From an uncultured Victivallales bacterium (GTDB lineage: Bacteria > Verrucomicrobiota > Lentisphaeria > Victivallales > UBA1829): 59,208 nucleotides of DNA. Under the pieces are notes generated by a model. That model ran no database searches. It saw nothing but the letters and a program-made list of their open reading frames with translations, and was not told where the DNA came from. This document shows positions 55,799 through 59,208 of this stretch, piece by piece. Both the position numbers and the translations under genes were made by a program. The DNA lies in assembly GCA_934661375.1 (NCBI GenBank), contig CAKUJH010000022.1, forward strand, positions 1 to 59,208, written 5' to 3'. Within the stretch, counting starts at the first letter, position 1; each line of letters begins with the position of its first letter.

Positions 55799-55875
55799 GG
55801 GGTATTAGCTCAGTTGGCTAGAGCACCACACTGGCAGTGTGGGGGTCAGGAGTTCAAGTCTCCTATACTCCACCA
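55799..55875 (+). tRNA. tRNA-Ala (anticodon GGC)
   Basis: GGGGTAT pairs with ATACTCC in the acceptor stem (one G-T). The D-arm has AGCTCAGTTGGCTAGAGC, the anticodon stem CCACA/TGTGG encloses the loop CTGGCAG with anticodon GGC, and the T-arm is AGGAGTTCAAGTCTCCT. CCA is encoded at 55873-55875. Length 77. Confidence 0.95.
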
Positions 55876-55885
55876 TCGCATTTCC

Positions 55886-55911
55886 GGCAACTCAAACGAG
55901 TTGCCTTTTTT
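55886..55911 (+). terminator. tRNA-Ala terminator
   Basis: GGCAACTC and GAGTTGCC form a perfect 8-bp stem with loop AAAC, then six T. Confidence 0.9.
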
Positions 55912-56402
55912 ATTGCCATTCAGCCCCAAAATCGACCTCAAATCGCCCCATTGCCGTGCGGTTTGAGAGACCGCAAAAACGCGGATTCTTCTAAAATCGG
56001 GAAATCCTCTAAGATTTTCAGGTTTAGAGGGGGACTTGACCCCCTCCGATTTTGAGCTCAACTTCCAACGAGAGTTTGCAAAAACCGATACTACCCGTTT
56101 TTCAATATCTGCGAAACGGCGACCTTCGGAGGAGAATGCAAGAATCCCGCCGTTTTGACGAGGTGGGGCGATGCAGAGAGGATTGACGACTTCTTCTAGT
56201 AACTCTTCTTGCCGGCAGTCATCTGCTAGCGCGCCTTCTTCAGAGCCGCGACGATGGTGGCTCCATGATGATGGCGAGCCCGTGCCGGGGAAGTTATATT
56301 AATTCTTGTCGTTCCTATTGACACACCCAGATGGGACGATTTGACACACCTCTTGCGTCATGATCCACATCCCGCTTTCTCATTTGAATGGGAAAACAAT
56401 GT
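55912..56402. other. Non-coding gap of the accessory island
   Basis: No credible gene is seen. It contains a GC hairpin GAGGGGG/CCCCCTC (56027-56046), an AAACGGCG/CGCCGTTT inverted repeat (56114-56121 and 56148-56155), and the TTGACACACC pair (56318-56350). A minus-strand stretch near 56230-56270 reads GATIVAALKKAR before a stop and may be the decayed end of a gene, but this is uncertain. Confidence 0.4.
56318..56350. repeat. Tandem TTGACACACC repeats, possible IS21-like end
   Basis: TTGACACACC occurs at 56318-56327 and 56341-56350, period 23. Closely spaced copies of a TTGACnCnCC-type motif are typical of the ends of IS21-family elements, where they bind the transposase. No istA/istB genes are present, so this would be a solitary end. 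Confidence 0.35.
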
Positions 56403-56418
56403 TGGCACGGATTATGCT
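56403..56418 (+). promoter_or_regulatory. Second sigma-54 (RpoN) promoter
   Basis: TGGCACG-GATT-ATGCT, nearly identical to the hsp20 sigma-54 promoter, with GG and GC ten bases apart. Predicted start near 56430, upstream of the small cysteine protein gene. Confidence 0.65.
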
Positions 56419-56562
56419 TACTGGTTCTTCGGTGGAGGGAATGATCCCTCTGTTGGATAACCAAACATCAGGAGGTGTGAGATGACGAAGACATAAAGCA
56501 TGAAAAACATAAACAAGAAGTCGATAAATCAAAAAAACAAAGGAATAAATTATGAGGTATAT

Positions 56563-56865
56563 ATGAGTTCAAATACAGATTATGCTTTTTGTGAATCCCA
56601 ATATATTGATGCTGAAGACGCCAAGAATGTTCACATTTTTGAAGGACACTACAACCGCGTTGAGAACACGTTTAGTCGCTCCGACAATTTTAGTTGTTGT
56701 GGAAATTGCATACCTGTCTCGGGTGTTAAATATGGCGATGTTGCGGCTGAGCGTTCTACGGAAGAAACACGCAAAAAAGCGCGTGAGATTGCTAAGAATT
56801 ACGAAGACCGCGGAACTACCGTATGCGGACGATGTGTTGCGAGGTTGTACAGCGACGAAATTTGA
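56563..56865 (+). CDS. Small double-CxxC (zinc-ribbon-like) protein, unknown
   Basis: 100 residues from the ATG at 56563. Two cysteine pairs, FSCCGNCIPVSG near residue 46 and TTVCGRCVARLY near residue 90, are spaced like the knuckles of a treble-clef or zinc-ribbon fold; the region between is helical and charged. No family is recognised. GAGG precedes the ATG; an in-frame start at 56500 would add a Lys/Asn-rich 21-residue leader. The gene is more AT-rich than the rest of the window, a sign of transfer. Two tiny frames (MTKT at 56481, MRYI at 56552) with their own ribosome sites precede it. A sigma-54 promoter lies upstream. Confidence 0.55.
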   Translation: MSSNTDYAFCESQYIDAEDAKNVHIFEGHYNRVENTFSRSDNFSCCGNCIPVSGVKYGDVAAERSTEETRKKAREIAKNYEDRGTTVCGRCVARLYSDEI

Positions 56866-56932
56866 CAACGGATGTATGCGATGCAATATGTGAACGACTT
56901 GTTTGATATCGCATCTTACTAGGCTGAGTCCT

Positions 56933-56973
56933 ATTACGCCTGCCATGCAATTTGCGTGGCAGGCGTAATTTTC
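56933..56973. terminator. Bidirectional terminator between convergent genes
   Basis: ATTACGCCTGCCA and TGGCAGGCGTAAT form a perfect 13-bp stem around an 11-base loop, with TTT on the plus side. It separates the cysteine protein gene from the recombinase gene. Confidence 0.8.
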
Positions 56974-58669
56974 ATAAAAAAAGTTTGCGCTGTTCTTCCC
57001 AGCTGTCGGGGATGCCGCGGCGGAGTTTATCCAACGTCAAACTGACCGGCTGGCGGTTCTCCCAGATCATCTTCACGATGTCCGGCGCGAGGTTCGCCAG
57101 CTGGAGTGTTCGGGCCGCGAAGGAACGGTCCATCTTGTACTCTTTAGCGATTTCCCGCATGGTCGTCGCCTTGCCGGAAATGAGTTTCGCCATGCCCTGA
57201 TGCGCCTGTATCAGTGCGGCGTGGATGGGGAGACGCGGCGTGTCTCCCGTGTCAGAGGAATGCATACTCACCCGTCCGGCATACCGATGCAGTTTGCACG
57301 GCACGGTCAGGACGCACTCCACGCCGGAATTCTCCGTGGAGATGCTGAAGTCCAGCCCCGCCTCTTTCAGCAGTTCGACGATGCCTTTGGCGTGGAACAT
57401 GATCCGCACCTCATTTTCGAATACCAGCACCCGCCGGATCAGAGAATGGATGATGTTGTATTTCTCCACGGGAAACATCGCGCTCCATATGGTCGAGAGA
57501 CCGTCCAGCGCCTCTCCTGCCTGTTTGGTGTCGAGGATATCCCGCAGTTCCCCCTTGCAGATGTTCGCCAGCATGGTCGGAGTCTTCAGCAGGACGGCGA
57601 TCCGGTCCTGCAGCAATTTTTCCAGCGCTTCCGCCGGGACGCGGTGCAGCGGACATTGCCGGTGCGCCCGCTTTTCGTCCACATGACAGACATAATACTC
57701 ATACCGCCGCCCGTTGGGCTTGGTCGCCGTGGCGATGAACATCGGTGCGTTGCAGTGGCCGCAGTAGATGATCCCGGCAAAGGGTTTCAGCGTTTGGCCG
57801 GACTGTTTGTGCCCGTCTTTGCCTGCTCGGAAGGAGGTCTGCACCTTCTCCCAGAGGTCGGGCGGGATGATGCCCTCCTGCTCGCCCTTGTAAACCTCGC
57901 CGCGATACCGCAGTTTGCCGATGTAGATCGGGTTCTGGAGGATCTTGCGGATGACCTCGCAGCTCAGCGGAGTGCCGCCGTGCCGGATGCCTTTCTTCGA
58001 CACCCGCTCCCGCCCCTTGATGCCCTTCGTTTCCAGCAGCCGCTGCACCTCCTTCGGTGAACCGGTGCGCAGATATTCGTCGTAGATCAGACGGACGATT
58101 TTCGACTCGTCGGGATCGACGACCATTTTCATGTTTTCCGAGTCGCCGCGATAGCCGAGCGGAAGGAGTCCGCCGACATATTTCCCCCTCTTTTTCGAGG
58201 CGGAAAGTTTGTCTCGGATTCGCTCGGCGATGACGGTCCGTTCGTATTCCGCGAAGGTCATGAGAATGTTGAGCATCATCCGACCCGCCGAACTGCTGGT
58301 GTTGATGTCCTGCGTCACGGAAACGAAGGACACGTCGTATTTTTCGAATTCCTTCTGGATCTCGGCAAAATCACAGATCGAACGGGAAAGACGGTCAATC
58401 TTGTACACGACCACGATATCGATCAGTCCGGCCCGGATATCCGTCATCATCCGCTGGAGTGCCGGACGGTTGGTATTGCCGCCGGAAAAACCGTCGTCGT
58501 CGTAAGATTCCGGCAGACACACCCAGCCGTTTGCCTTCTGGCTGGCAATGAAGTTTTTCGCCGCATCGCGCTGGGCGTCCAGCGAATTGTAATCCTGTTC
58601 CAGCCCCTCTTCATGGCTCTTACGCGTATAGATCGCGCATCGTTTGGGTTCGATTTGCATTTGTGTCAT
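56972..58669 (-). CDS. Large serine recombinase (phage/ICE integrase type)
   Basis: 565 residues. Catalytic resolvase domain with nucleophile Ser18 in CAIYTRKSHEEG, YKIDRLSRS and AEYERTVIAERIRDKL; a recombinase domain (PF07508: GYRGDSENMKMVVDPDES..., NPIYIGKLRYRG); a zinc beta-ribbon with IIYCGHCNAPM and CHVDEKRAHRQC; and a C-terminal helical tail with an HTH-like TMREIAKEYKMDRSFAARTLQLANLAPDI. It integrates and excises a mobile element at short att sites. It overlaps the DUF2924 gene by ATGA, a pairing common in integrated elements. The rest of the element lies outside the window. Confidence 0.93.
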   Translation of the reverse strand: MTQMQIEPKRCAIYTRKSHEEGLEQDYNSLDAQRDAAKNFIASQKANGWVCLPESYDDDGFSGGNTNRPALQRMMTDIRAGLIDIVVVYKIDRLSRSICDFAEIQKEFEKYDVSFVSVTQDINTSSSAGRMMLNILMTFAEYERTVIAERIRDKLSASKKRGKYVGGLLPLGYRGDSENMKMVVDPDESKIVRLIYDEYLRTGSPKEVQRLLETKGIKGRERVSKKGIRHGGTPLSCEVIRKILQNPIYIGKLRYRGEVYKGEQEGIIPPDLWEKVQTSFRAGKDGHKQSGQTLKPFAGIIYCGHCNAPMFIATATKPNGRRYEYYVCHVDEKRAHRQCPLHRVPAEALEKLLQDRIAVLLKTPTMLANICKGELRDILDTKQAGEALDGLSTIWSAMFPVEKYNIIHSLIRRVLVFENEVRIMFHAKGIVELLKEAGLDFSISTENSGVECVLTVPCKLHRYAGRVSMHSSDTGDTPRLPIHAALIQAHQGMAKLISGKATTMREIAKEYKMDRSFAARTLQLANLAPDIVKMIWENRQPVSLTLDKLRRGIPDSWEEQRKLFL

Positions 58670-59091
58670 CCCTTCTTGATCCCGAAGAACTCGTTGCCGT
58701 TCCAGTTCGTGCCGGTGATGGCTCTTGCCACGCTGGAGAGTGAGCGGTAGAGTTTGCCGTTGTATTCATATCTCTCGCCCCGCACCACGACTTCATATTC
58801 CCGGTCGTGCCAGTTGCGAACGATTTTCGTTCCGTCGCGGAGAACTCCGGCAGTCTTCCGATCCGGAACGGTGTCGGCGGTAAGCTCAGCCTTCAATGCT
58901 GCCTCCATGCCGCCGTAGACGATCTCTTGGACCCGGTATGCAAGCCGCCTCCGCAGGAATTCCCGGCTGGAGTTGGGCGGTTCCGTGCCATACAAATCGC
59001 GCCGTTTTCCCTGAAGCTGCGGACGGCTCATTCCCGCCAGTTCCAGGAGTTTCCGCCGAACCGATACATCTTTTTCGACCACTGTTTCCAT
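58666..59091 (-). CDS. DUF2924 protein
   Basis: 141 residues, full-length member of DUF2924: an N-terminal helical part (LAGMSRPQLQGKRRDLYGTEPPNSSREFLRRRLAYRVQE) and a C-terminal beta-hairpin module (RNWHDREYEVVVRGERYEYNGKLYRSLSSVARAITGTNWNGNEFFGI) resembling an RAMA-like DNA-associated fold. DUF2924 genes regularly sit directly upstream of large serine recombinase genes, as here with ATGA overlap. They may help the recombinase; this is inferred from context. Confidence 0.85.
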   Translation of the reverse strand: METVVEKDVSVRRKLLELAGMSRPQLQGKRRDLYGTEPPNSSREFLRRRLAYRVQEIVYGGMEAALKAELTADTVPDRKTAGVLRDGTKIVRNWHDREYEVVVRGERYEYNGKLYRSLSSVARAITGTNWNGNEFFGIKKG

Positions 59092-59097
59092 AATGCT

Positions 59098-59135
59098 CCT
59101 GTTATGTAAAATTCAAGGGACTGAACCCTGTTATG
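59098..59135. repeat. 9-bp direct repeats upstream of DUF2924
   Basis: CCTGTTATG occurs at 59098-59106 and 59127-59135, with GGGACTGAACCC between. They lie just upstream of the minus-strand DUF2924-recombinase start and could be an operator or control site. The remaining bases to 59208 show no further gene. Confidence 0.4.
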
Positions 59136-59208
59136 GTAAAAGAAAGCAGGTGTAAATTGTAAAAAAAGATGGCTGAACCTAAAAAAGTGTGCTACTGTGA
59201 ATAAGGCG

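Noticed and set aside
55799..55875. tRNA-Ala as the attachment site of the recombinase element
   Set aside because: No second copy of the tRNA 3' end is seen in the window, and large serine recombinases do not usually use tRNA genes.
56027..56046. GAGGGGG/CCCCCTC hairpin as a terminator or RNA gene
   Set aside because: There is no T tract and no conserved RNA fold around it.
55837..56061. Short frames on both strands overlapping the tRNA-Ala end (GVQVSYTPP and WWSIGDLNS types)
   Set aside because: These are well-known artefacts of reading through tRNA genes; no other coding evidence.

Overview
The window looks like a chromosomal segment of a Lentisphaerota (Victivallis-like) gut bacterium. 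This is inferred from gene content, not from a marker gene: a prepilin-like protein with the H-x9-DG ending, a very large DUF4838/CBM9-type secreted protein, many AraC/GntR sugar regulators and lone sugar epimerases are typical of that phylum. Promoters are remarkably uniform: a TTGnnn box, a 16-18 bp spacer and TATATT. Coding density is high on both strands, and many antisense frames stay open because of GC-rich third codon positions.

Layout: 1-1.7 kb holds terminators, a consensus promoter and a three-gene operon of small unknown membrane proteins. 1.7-2.5 kb is a gene-poor stretch with a transposase relic. 2.5-7.2 kb holds a sodium/sugar symporter, a hydrolase/acetyltransferase pair, purM and a Cys/Lys-rich lipoprotein. 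7.2-15.5 kb is a minus-strand run: ilvB, comEC-like, a GT4 glycosyltransferase, a PfkB sugar kinase, sppA and a PD-(D/E)XK-like protein. 15.8-25.7 kb is plus-strand: a VOC protein whose stop codon abuts a 122-bp MITE-like element, then an exported protein, dnaX, a lipoprotein, fmt, RNase G/E, a GH2-like fragment protein and an MsbA-like exporter. 25.7-30 kb holds a DUF523 protein, an HTH-cupin-acyl-CoA synthetase fusion and a MarR/EamA pair.

30.1-36 kb is a carbohydrate cassette: a GntR-LacI regulator with a palindromic operator, a pseudopilin-like protein, a DUF4838 protein and a sugar isomerase. After tRNA-Leu(CAG), 36.3-44 kb is a seven-gene surface-polysaccharide operon (asnB, several glycosyltransferases, FkbM methyltransferase, NDP-sugar epimerase). 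44.1-47.8 kb is an AraC-controlled sugar-acid or polyol module with two paralogous regulators. 47.8-50.2 kb encodes PhoH and a tandem pair of small heat-shock proteins behind a near-consensus sigma-54 promoter. 50.5-55.7 kb is an aminotransferase-DeoR-HPr-TrkA-TrkH run. tRNA-Ala(GGC) is followed by an accessory island with a possible IS21-like end, a second near-identical sigma-54 promoter in front of a small double-CxxC protein, and a large serine recombinase with DUF2924 running off the window.

The most promising candidates for something undescribed are the paired sigma-54 promoters driving hsp20 genes and the unknown zinc-ribbon-like gene, the HTH-cupin-AMP ligase fusion, the AraC divergon and the MITE-like element.
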